Of a stretch of 32,532 nt of DNA, positions 19,559 to 27,690 are shown piece by piece. A model generated the notes under the pieces. The model was not told the DNA's origin, ran no database searches, and saw only the letters and a program-made list of their open reading frames with translations. A program made the translations under genes and the position numbers. Every line of letters starts with the position of its first letter. The first letter of the stretch is position 1. Source of the DNA: Chara braunii (taxonomy: Eukaryota; Streptophyta; Charophyceae; Charales; Characeae). The DNA lies in the NCBI GenBank assembly GCA_003427395.1, contig BFEA01000151.1, forward strand, positions 1,573,722-1,606,253, in the 5' to 3' direction.

Positions 19559-20177
19559 ACTGCGAACCCAACTCGACGAGCTGTTGAAAAATGGTTGGAT
19601 AAGACCTAGTTCCTCGCCCTATGGTGCGACTGTGCTCTTTGTGCCTAAAAAGGACGGCGGCGTTCGCATGTGTATAAGATTATAGGAGGTTAAATGATAT
19701 AACAGTGAAAAATACCGAACCATTACCACGAATAGACGATTTGCTAGATCGCGTGCAGGGAAGCAAAATATTTTCAAAGATTGATCTGAAATCCGGCTAT
19801 CATCAGATTGAGGTTGAGCCGGAAGACCAACACAAGACTGCCTTTAGGACAACGTATGGGCATTATGAATTCGTAGTTTTGCCCTTTGGTCTAACGAATG
19901 CCCCTGCTACTTTCCAAAGAACGATGAACGAACTCTTTCGTGAATGGCTCGACAAATTTGTTGTAATTTATTTAGAAGATATTTTAATTTTTAGCAAAAA
20001 TGAAAAGAAGCACGCTGAGCACCTTCGACTTGTGCTAAATAAGTTGAGAGAAGCAAACCTCAAGTTAAATCCAAAGAAGTGTGAATGGGCTAAGCGTCAC
20101 GTGTTATACCTGGGACATGTGATTGATGGAGATGGGGTCAAACCGGAAGATGCCAAAATAGCAGCAATCAGAGATTC
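19515..20177 (+). pseudogene. pol: E2 pol part 2: reverse transcriptase, truncated, active site YLED
   Basis: RT fingers continue as PKGPIYRISSQELDELRTQL in one frame to a TAG at 19683. After a small shift near 19675 the palm is open from 19678: [47 protein letters not shown]. The catalytic box reads YLED (GAA at 19975-19977) in place of YLDD, a change of the first essential Asp to Glu. Similarity ends at about 20177 and the frame runs on into unrelated rRNA-like DNA. Thumb, RNase H and integrase are absent. Confidence 0.87.
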
Positions 20178-20384
20178 GTGTCGGGTCCTTTCCTCCCTTC
20201 CTTCGATTTTCGTTGCTGCGTCCAACCCTCAGTCCGCCCCGCTCCGATCGTCTACTTCAACCCTGGTAGCTGCCCCGCCCTGCCTGACTCTGCTAACGCT
20301 CGTCACCCGCTGCCTTCCCGTACAGTCTCAGCGCTAGTCGCCTAGGCTCCCTGCTACTTCCACTCCGCAGCTTCAGCAGGCCGT
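20178..20384. other. Pyrimidine-rich junction sequence, unidentified
   Basis: A C/T-rich stretch follows the broken E2 pol and precedes the rRNA-like segment. It may be further decayed rRNA gene sequence, but I cannot align it. Confidence 0.35.
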
Positions 20385-20756
20385 GGTCGGGAACCGACCT
20401 GTGCAGTTCAGAGCGCCCAGTCGCTCGTCCCTGTAGCCCGACCCCAACAGGTGTTGTGCTCGACGACCCTATGGGCTTTTCCCGCTACACCCGGTTGATC
20501 GCTGCCCGGCAGGCTGTCGCTACAGCCTCCCCTACATTGCTTAGAGCCCATCGCCCCCTCGGGCTCCGAACGGTCAGACCCCTACTCATACAACTGGCCG
20601 CGGAACTGAGGGTGCGGCCTGCTCTAAGGCCTAGCTTGAAGCGTGGGCCTTGATGAACTAGCCCCGGTACGGCCCTCTGCTGCAGATACTCAAAAGGGAA
20701 CTATGAAGACCGTAGTGGGGGAAGGGCTTCGTATGGCTGGCCTTTGCAATCTGTGG
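20385..20756 (+). pseudogene. Nuclear 26S rRNA-like fragment, sense on plus strand
   Basis: The best match is at 20680-20725: GCAGATACTCAAAAGGGAAC then TATGAAGACCGTAGTGGGGG, against the conserved 26S sequence GCAAATATTCAAATGAGAAC then TTTGAAGGCCGAAGAGGGGA, about four in five bases alike. Weaker but collinear matches run upstream (CGACGACCCTATGGGC near 20462 against TCTGACTTGGGTATAGGGGC; CTGTAGCCCGACC near 20432). The divergence is far greater than expected for a working rRNA gene of a green plant, so this is a decayed or foreign copy. Ends are approximate. Confidence 0.6.
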
Positions 20757-20985
20757 CCCGCCCCGATGCATGCCCCTCCATCCCCCATGTCCCAACGGGC
20801 ATGCACACACTCAAACCTCCCGCAATAGACTCGCGGCTGGTGGGCGGTACGCCCGCAAATGGTCCGCGCCACCCAGATTTCTTCCGATTCGGCACTAATC
20901 ATCCACCGGCCTGCATGCACATTGACTCCTATGTTCGTGTTTTTCAAGGCGACGAAACAGACGACTTTCGCCAGCATCCCGAACA
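20757..20985 (-). pseudogene. Nuclear 26S rRNA-like fragment, sense on minus strand
   Basis: On the minus strand TTGAAAAACACGAAC...AGGAGTC (near 20930-20952) matches the conserved 26S landmark TTGAAACACGGACC...AGGAGTC. Further on, GTTTGAGTGTGTGCATGCC (near 20800-20818) matches GTTCGAGTGTGAGCATGCC, followed by the GTTGGGAC and GGGGCGGGCC words. Order and spacing agree with 26S rRNA. In the parent gene this piece lies just upstream of the plus-strand fragment, so the two have been joined tail to tail at about 20756. Confidence 0.62.
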
Positions 20986-21756
20986 CGCCAAAACCCGAAC
21001 GGGCCCGCCAAAAGGAGGCGCGCACTCAAGGCCCTCGACCGCCGTAACGGCCTCTAAATCCAACGTTGTCCAAGTCAAGGGACGCCGGAGCATGAAAATA
21101 ACGACGATAAATAATAAAATACTTAGAAAATTTTAATCGTCAGAGAGCGACTGATGATAAACAGGAATCGTTCGTACCGCTTCGACTCTGCTGACCGCAA
21201 AAATCCAAAGGGGATAGCCCTGCCGAACCCTCAACCCCTCGGTCCCTTTGCGCTACTCTGATATTCCCGCGCCGTCGCTCGATCTCAATCCCTAAATCCT
21301 CTGAATGAAAGTCTGGCGCCGTATCCTGCTAGCGCTAGGCCCAAGGCTGGGTCTAGCTCTGTCGGACGCTCAAATAAACAAAAATTGCGCGACGCGCAGA
21401 CCTACCAGGACGTATTGGAATTCCATGCTGTCGTCGAGATGGCGTCCTCCGCACGTACGCACAAGTCACAGGCCAGCACATCAATCACAAACACAATCAT
21501 TTTAATCCTTATTAAATCACAATTTTTCTTTGGCCGGCGATCACGCTGACTCTTCAATCATCAACAATTAACAGATCGAGCGCGCCTCAAATCCGCGCGC
21601 CCACACACTCTTTATTCCAGTCAACCATTCAGTCAACGTAAACCACAAACACAACCGCGCCTCGCGCGGTATACTTTGACTTTAAACCGAAACTATTTTT
21701 TATGTCGCTTGCAAAAACCAGGGCAGATACCCTTGTAAGGGTATTCACACCAACAA
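20986..21756. other. Right end of the inserted block, no gene seen
   Basis: The part up to about 21060 may continue the minus-strand rRNA-like fragment at low similarity. The rest is unidentified. A palindrome, ATACCCTT-GT-AAGGGTAT (21728-21745), lies just inside the right boundary. Confidence 0.4.
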
Positions 21757-22271
21757 CGTTGCTGGTCCGGCATGGTGGCTCGCTTGCATTTGTCTTCTTG
21801 GCATGCTGACGTGGCAGTTGCCATGCGCTATCGCTGAGGTGGCTGCTGCCACGTGTATCATTGGCTGACGTGGTTGTTGTCAAGTGTTCTTCTGTTTGCT
21901 GACGAAGCGAGGCTACGTGACTTGTATTGCTGTTCGATTATCTTCGTTCAGGAGGAGATCGGGACTGTGGAGAGTTTGTGGATACGTACCTGACTGTCTC
22001 CATGTCGACATTGATTAGACATGCCACGTGGCACATTGAGGCTACTTCGGATCCTCGTTCAGACTACTGATTATTGAGGTGGTAGTCGAGGAGGGAGCCC
22101 GAAGCAGGAGTGGGCATTGTACTTTCCTCTCCTTTGTCTCATCTCCCTCCTCTCTCTTCGTCTGTGTATGATTACCTCATCTCATTCTGTCTGGTTACGA
22201 TTTTGACATCTGCCGACGGACATCTGGGCTTGCATTGTTGACGACTGCCTTCACGATCTGGGTTCATTGCA
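21757..22271 (+). repeat. E3 5' LTR, right part
   Basis: After CGTT (21757-21760), sequence from GCTGGTCCGGCATGG onward matches 29583-30126 and ends at TTGCA (22271). The 3' copy has 26 extra bases near 29834-29859. The palindrome TGCCACGTGGCA is present in both copies (22022-22033 and 29866-29877). Confidence 0.9.
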
Positions 22272-22274
22272 ATT

Positions 22275-22288
22275 TGGTATTGGAGCAG
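22275..22288 (+). promoter_or_regulatory. E3 primer binding site (tRNA-iMet type)
   Basis: TGGTATTGGAGCAG begins 3 bases after the LTR end. It differs from the E1/E2 sites by one C-to-T change. Confidence 0.83.
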
Positions 22289-23403
22289 TTCTCCTGACGA
22301 CGACGATTGTACATGTGTGCACGTGCCAGGTGGCGCACAGGTAAGTGTAATGCACACCTGTCTTCACTAGGTGATGACGTGGCAAGAGATACGCCAGGGG
22401 TGCTGATGTGGCACAGACTTCACTGGCGAGAAGACACTGCCGGATTTGCTGACGAGGTACAGACTTCGCTGGCCAGAGGACATCCCTACGAGGCTGTTGA
22501 CGTGGCAGTAGAGATCGCGACAAAGGATACCGCATGCCAGCCTGGATCGCGACACTGACGTGGCATATTGATCCCCTGCTTACGTGGCATATGTTGTGCC
22601 GCGTCCAAAGACCTTGTTGCTGATGTGGCACTTCAATTGCTGATGTGCAACAAGGTCTATTGCAGATGCTGACGTGGCCTTGAGGAGACAGGATTGAACG
22701 CTGACATGGCAGGAAGCAAGTGACCACAACTGTCTTTGTGAGGTGGTGACTGCCTGTTGACGTAGCATTGGTCTCTTTGGCCGACGTGGCATGATCTGAT
22801 TGGCTGGAACGGTGACGGTATCCCAATGTAACGCGTGGAAGTGGCACGTGGATAGGACCAGAGTACACATTCGCTGACATGGCATCCCGCTAATTGGTTG
22901 ACTGGACATTGAAAGTGCTGACGTGGCAGGATCTCCTGTGTTGGCACTCCAGGGATGACACGTGGTAGACAGGATTACTGCCAAGTAAGAGAAACATTCT
23001 GAAGACAACGGCGGTACAGCTGACTGAACGACTACACAACTGTAGTGCCAACTGTCTGGCAGAGTGCATCATCGCACTGACACCAGGAAGACAGACACAG
23101 CGGATTGAAGAAGGTTGCTGACAAACTGTTTGTTGTTGTTGTTGGCATACTTACCTCGTCGTTGTTGTGTTGTGGTGCTTGCGTACTTACTTGTGTGTTG
23201 TGTCTGATCACACGGGCCTGACGTGGTATCTGTAGACTCATAGGACGTCATCACACACACGAAAGAACAACAATTAGTATAAGTAGAGATCTGTTCCTTT
23301 TTATTATTTCTTTTTATTTTTTTGTTCCACTATTACGAATATTGTCTCAAATCTGATTTCCAAGACGTTTGGTGTGTAGAAATTACTCTTTTTTCTTTTT
23401 CCA
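22289..23403 (+). other. E3 leader packed with a TGACGTGGCA-type motif
   Basis: No gene is supported. About fifteen copies of an ACGT-core word with consensus TGCTGACGTGGCA occur on the plus strand, for example at 22373, 22401, 22447, 22495, 22554, 22577, 22618, 22667, 22699, 22755, 22779, 22872 and 22916, with irregular 20-90 base spacing. Two more lie in the adjacent LTR (21804 exact, 21863 partial). A long open frame on the minus strand here is a by-product of the repeated motif. In plants TGACGTGG is a binding word for bZIP transcription factors; such a role here is inference. Confidence 0.7.
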
Positions 23404-25199
23404 ATGACATTCGTAACGGGTGAAGGATCTTTCGAACCCAAGACAAGGAGACAGGCGGAAACAAAAAAACAAGAATTATTGGCGGTATGGAACCAGCTAT
23501 CGAATGATTTGCATCTATCCGGACTGGACGCTGAACGACACGTTCGTAATCTGTTTGATTTAAAGACGGTAGAGGACCGTCTGAAGCAAGCAATTACGGT
23601 CGTGGAAGTCTTAGCTGCTGGTGCCGAAGTGTGTAAAATGATGCCCCAATGTCGGAAGGCACTGGACCAATTTGCTATCAAGCAGCTAGAAGAAGTCATG
23701 GAGTCATCTACAAAAGGGGAAATCAGACCAGAAGTGACCGAGGCTACGATTAACGCAAACATCCAACAATTAAGAGAGGCGCTGGTTGTGGAAGAAAGGA
23801 AAATGGAAGAACTAGCCCAGAAACATGAACAGGAACTTAGAAGGGAACAAAAAGTGAATGAAATTAGACAAGTGATAGGAACAGAAGGGAAGGAACAGAC
23901 TGACGTGACACAGACATTGTATCACATCACGACTTACCTCACCTTCTTGGCAAAGAAGATTGACAGACAACAAAGCCAGTTAGACGAAATTGTTGTAGGA
24001 TTGCGAACTGTCACAAACATTGTGAAAGGGAAGCATCCGGTAGGAAGAGGTTAAGGAAGAAAAGAAACAAGTTAAAAAGTTAACGAGTGACGCATTGAAA
24101 TGGAAGTGGGAAGTCGTCTAATGAAGGGGGATCAAGTCCACCGTCTTCTCCACTGAACACTCCTCCTCCTCCTCCCTCCTCTCCACCTCCACAACCTCCA
24201 GCTTCACCGCAAGGTAAGGTAAGTACGAAACCGAAGAAGCCGAAAAGAAAAAAAAAGTGAAGATGAAATTGTCGTTCACGTTTTGCAACAAGAAGGATGA
24301 GAACTTGTTGCTCTGGATAGCGGAAAGTCAGACTTACACCCCGACCCCTGTTGAACCTGAATCCCAGATTGCTTTCTCTACCTCTTGTCTTGGGGGGGAA
24401 GCTAAGGAATGGGTATTGGCCGAAGCTAACGCTGTAGGGTTCGATGACATCGGTGAATGGGCTAGAACATTGACTCTGAAGCAGTTCCTTGGTAAGATCA
24501 AGGAACGCTTTTTGGATAAGACAACGACTGATATGGCCTTTGACCAACTCACCACCATTGGACAAAGACATTGGACCTCAGAGGAAGCACTGTGTCGAGA
24601 GGTTGATCGGTTGCTGAAGGTTCCTAGATTGAACCTGCAAGACAACCAAGTCTTGTATATCTATTCCCGCGCTCTGCCCGAGCCCATTCGGGGACAACTC
24701 ATGGTAGAATCGAAATCCAGAAAGTACAATTACAGGCAGTTTTGCGATTTAGCTCTCCAGCGAGAGCAAACGACTTCACACGTAAAGAATTTTTATGCCT
24801 CTATAGTATAGGGGTGGAGGCGGCGCAGGCATAGGTAAGCGGGTACTCTGGCGCCAAAAGCGCCAGGACCACACCCTCGTCGTCTTTGACGACGATACTC
24901 TGGAGAAGTGGCCATTGGAGGCCGAGGGTGTGGCGAGCAGCAATGATTTCGGGAAGGGGGAAGTCATTGCTGCCGTGGTCAACAAGGGAGGACCACGACC
25001 ACCAGGAAAGAAGAAGAAGCTACGCTCGTTTCCCGAGCATCCCGAAATTGTGGTCGGGAGGCCATGGGAGAAGATGGGAATTACACAAGAATTATGGCAG
25101 GAAAGAATGAACAACGCCCAATGTCTAAAGTGTGGTATCGCAGGGCACGTGATTGTCTGGTGCCCACTTGTTCGGAACCCAAAAGCGAGTAGCCAGTAG
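23404..25199 (+). pseudogene. gag: E3 gag, broken (coiled coil, Pro-rich linker, capsid domain, intact zinc knuckle)
   Basis: The first frame (23404-24054) encodes 216 residues of mostly helical, charged sequence with a coiled coil (LREALVVEERKMEELAQKHE region) and ends in TAA. A Pro-rich linker (PLNTPPPPPSSPPPQPP) is in another frame at about 24114-24254 and breaks at a run of A (24247-24255). The capsid domain follows (24257-24811), with DENLLLWIAE, FLGKIKERFLD and YSRALPEPIRGQLM. The last part (24807-25199) has a basic linker and an intact CCHC knuckle CLKCGIAGHVIVWC (25122-25163), ending KASSQ and TAG (25197). Two perfect hairpins lie inside the gene (24848-24866 and 24877-24895). No translational start other than the ATG at 23404 stands out. 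Confidence 0.82.
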
Positions 25200-25220
25200 G
25201 AGCAGCATCTGCTCCTACTG
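25178..25220 (+). promoter_or_regulatory. Slippery heptamer and 12-bp hairpin over the E3 gag stop
   Basis: CCCAAAA (25178-25184) is phased C CCA AAA in the gag frame. After 9 nt a perfect 12-bp stem, CAGTAGGAGCAG (25194-25205) with CTGCTCCTACTG (25209-25220), closes a CAT loop and contains the gag stop TAG (25197-25199). The -1 frame has a TAG at 25190, so this copy could not frameshift productively. Beyond that stop, the -1 frame (PVGAASAPTELG) resembles the pol starts of E1 and E2. Confidence 0.55.
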
Positions 25221-25229
25221 AGTTAGGGT

Positions 25230-25868
25230 TTGGATCAAGAAGAAGGTAAGGCGCCTACGATCCCTTCCAACCCTTTGACTCGCATGGCAGAGGACGGTTC
25301 TTCTTCAGCCCATCGTCCAGAACACCCTGAACCTGTCTTATACACTGTAGAGATTGTGGGCATTACGAAGCTTGGTAACGAGTTGCTGGCATTACGAAGC
25401 TCGTGGGCTAAGAAATCAAAGTCTAAGGGTGACCTTCTACTCGCGGACGTAGAGATTACACATACCCGAGCAGGTGCACTATTGGACTCAGGATCAACGT
25501 GATCCTACTACATATTCGAGAAAGCAATCCGCAAGTTGCATCTCGAAATGAAGGTGAAGAATCTGTCTCAACCAATCACGTCTATCCTAGCTGACAAAAG
25601 CACACGATCGTTGTCTCGCAATATGTTGATCGTGTGAAGTGTCGATTCCATACCAAGGAAGGAAAAAAAATTGTTCACGTGGTTTCCTTTCTTGTAGAAA
25701 AAAAGTTACATTTTGATTTGATTCCGGGAATGGACTAGCACGAGGAAGCCAACCTAGATATCAATTTCAAAGAGAAGACTGTCCAATTGCGAGATGCACA
25801 CTCTGAATTGAAACCTATCAAACTATATCATAAGTCTGGCGCCGACTCTAAGTCTGTCTTTCTGTGGT
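25230..25868 (+). pseudogene. pol: E3 pol part 1: protease, broken
   Basis: A frame open to 25502 reaches the retropepsin motif ALLDSGST and is cut by TGA at 25500. The continuation holds IRKLHLEMKVKNLSQPI, then shifts frame near 25600 into QYVDRVKCRFHTKEGKK and FDLIPGMD, where TAG (25736) falls at the position after GMD. The sequence then continues as HEEANLDINFKEKTVQL. The catalytic Asp-Ser-Gly survives but the protein is interrupted three times. Confidence 0.8.
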
Positions 25869-26248
25869 ATGAGTTATCCAGCATTCCGATTGATGGTTTC
25901 AAAGAAAAAGTTGAAACAGGAAGTAATGACGGTTCTAGTAAAGAAAGCAGGTGAATCTTGTACTTCCTATCCTCCTTCGACTAGAAAACTCCTAAGCGAG
26001 TATAAAGATTTATTCACCGAACTAACGGGAATAACTGAATGTGTTATCAAGCACACAAAGGAAATTTTACCTGGCAGTAAGATCACCAAGGGCCCTATCT
26101 ATCGAATGTCTCCTAGGGAACTTGAGCAATTGCGAAAGCAACTGCAAGACTTAACAGAAAAAGGATGGATTCGCCCTAGCTCCTCTCCTTATGGTGCCCC
26201 TGTCTTGTTTGTGCCCAAAAGGGAAGGTGAGTTGTGTCTCTGTATTGA
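25869..26248 (+). pseudogene. pol: E3 pol part 2: RT N-terminal segment
   Basis: This frame carries the linker and RT fingers: [38 protein letters not shown] and SPYGAPVLFVPKREGELCLC. It breaks off after CID, where plastid psaA sequence begins. E1 and E2 show that RT normally continues here with a short motif leading to LN, so only a few bases of RT were lost at the insertion. Confidence 0.87.
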
Positions 26249-26388
26249 CTAGATGCTGGAGTTGATCCTAAAGAAATTCCATTACCTCATGAATTTATAT
26301 TAAATAGAGATCTTATGGACCAATTATATCCAAGTTTTAAGGGTGGCTTGATACCTTTTTTTACTTTGAATTGGTCAGCATACTCAGA
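26249..26388 (+). pseudogene. psaA: Plastid psaA fragment inserted inside E3 RT
   Basis: The plus-strand translation from 26249 is [20 protein letters not shown], then [20 protein letters not shown] and NWSAYSE, 46 uninterrupted codons of photosystem I P700 apoprotein A1 (a protein of about 750 residues). It covers a stromal/lumenal loop segment, with no frame damage. RT coding stops just before it and resumes just after it (GLNVVTVKN). No flanking duplication is seen; a CTAG/TAG word at the left edge could be microhomology. It is a nuclear insertion of plastid DNA, not a working gene. Confidence 0.93.
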
Positions 26389-27690
26389 GGATTGAATGTC
26401 GTCACTGTTAAGAATGTCGAATCTCTACCTCGAATTGACGACTTACTAGACCAGTTGCAGGGCTGTAAGTTTTTTAGTAAGATTGATCTGAAGTCAGGGT
26501 ACCATCAGATTGAGGTGGAACCCACGGGTCAACATAAGACCGCATTCTGAACAAGGTATGGCCATTACGAGTTTGTGGTAATGCCCTTCGGCCTAACTAA
26601 TGCCCCAACAACCTTCCAAAGGTCTATAAATGAACTCTTTCGTTAATGGTTAGATAAGTTTGTAATTGTCTATCTCGATGATATTCTAGTGTATAGTAAG
26701 ACACTAGAAGATCATGAGAAGCACCTTCGTCTAATGTTAGGGAAGTTGCGAGAGGGAAACTTCAAGATCGATTCCAAGAAGTCTGGGTTTGGTAAGTCCG
26801 AAGTGTTATACTTGGGACATATACTGAACGACGAAGGTCTAAGGCCGGAAGAGAAAAAAATTTCAGCAATTATAGATTGGCCACAGCCTAAGTATATAAT
26901 TGACTTGCGATCTTTCCTTGGTTTAGCCAATTACTACAGGAAGTTTGTAAGGAACTTCTCACTGATTGCTGCACCAATGCGAAGATTGTTAAAGAAAGAA
27001 ATTATCTGGTTGTGGGATAAGGATTGTGAGTCTTCCTTTCGGAAATTGAAGTATGCACTAACTCACTACCCTGTCCTTAAGATTGTTGACCCGTCCTTGC
27101 CTTTCATTGTTGCCACTGACGCAAGTCAGTATGGGATTGGCACTGTTCTCCAACAGGATGATGGCAAGGGTTATAGGCCCATAGAGTTTATATCTACACG
27201 ATTGCCGTCAAAGAAGGTTGCCAACTCCACCAATGAACGGAAACTTTATGCCCTAGTCTGTGCGTTGGATACGTGGAAACACTATCTGTTAGGGAGGCAC
27301 TTTACTGTGTATTCAGACCACTCAACATTACAGTGGAAAAAAACACAGTCTAGACTCTCTGACAAGTTGGTAAAATGGTCTGCCTTCATTGACACGTTTG
27401 ACTTTGAGCTCAAAACTATCAAAGGTAAGTCAAATGTGGTTGCAGATGCTTTATCCCGACGCAGCGATTTCTTTGGTGCAATTGTCTCTTACTTGGATGT
27501 TGGGACTGATCTGAAAGACCAGATTCGCCAAGGATATGCTACTGATCCTATCTGGAAACCAATCATGGATATCCTTGTACGAGATTCGTCCCAACTACCC
27601 AACTATAGACTGACTGATGGGTTGTTGTTCTTGATTGACCAAACCGTGATATGTATATACCTCATAAGGAAGAGATTAAGAGCCTATTGA
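26389..27690 (+). pseudogene. pol: E3 pol part 3: RT palm/thumb and RNase H
   Basis: RT resumes in one frame with [19 protein letters not shown] and DLKSGYHQIEVEP. TGA (26548) and TAA (26644) interrupt it. The active site YLDDILVYS (26671-26697) keeps both Asp. Thumb (RSFLGLANYYRKFVRNFS) and RNase H (TDASQYGIG, NERKLYAL, YSDHSTLQW) follow with D-E-D residues present, then the connection ending KSNVVADALSRRSDFFGA. A frameshift near 27650 moves the integrase to another frame, and this one ends at TAG 27688. Confidence 0.9.

Larger units (their letters stand above)
14371..20177 (+). mobile_element. E2: truncated Ty3/gypsy chromovirus, 3' part missing
   Basis: The 5' LTR ends at 15470 and is followed by a primer site. 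Gag, protease and most of the reverse transcriptase follow. Similarity to pol stops abruptly after ...DAKIAAIRD near 20175; RNase H, integrase, chromodomain and 3' LTR are absent. A 250-base assembly gap lies in the leader. E2 sits inside the block that splits the E3 LTR. The left limit (TGTGAAAAGG at about 14371) is a guess because no second LTR is present. Gag and pol carry stops and frameshifts, and the RT catalytic site is altered. Confidence 0.82.
11696..21756. other. 10.06-kb composite block inserted in the E3 5' LTR
   Basis: The block is flanked by CGTT on both sides (11692-11695 and 21757-21760), and joining the LTR across one CGTT gives exactly the spacing seen in the intact 3' LTR, where the bases are CCCT. 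The contents are GC-rich unidentified DNA, a hairpin-rich stretch, the truncated element E2 and inverted 26S rRNA-like fragments. No terminal inverted or direct repeats longer than the 4 bp are visible, so the mechanism is unknown and it may have arrived in steps. It could also be an assembly join, though the matching 4-bp flanks argue against this. Confidence 0.65.

Noticed and set aside
22251-22880. Minus-strand open frame of 209 codons in the E3 leader
   Set aside because: It is built from the repeated motif (CCACGTCAGCA gives HVS/RQH-type words) and overlaps a primer site and LTR end, so it is a by-product of the array.
22360-23233. Possible CRISPR-like array
   Set aside because: Repeats are short, imperfect and irregularly spaced, spacers are of very unequal size, and the setting is a eukaryotic retroelement leader.
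24080-24571. Minus-strand open frame of 163 codons
   Set aside because: It lies opposite the gag linker and capsid domain of E3, which are clearly coding on the plus strand.
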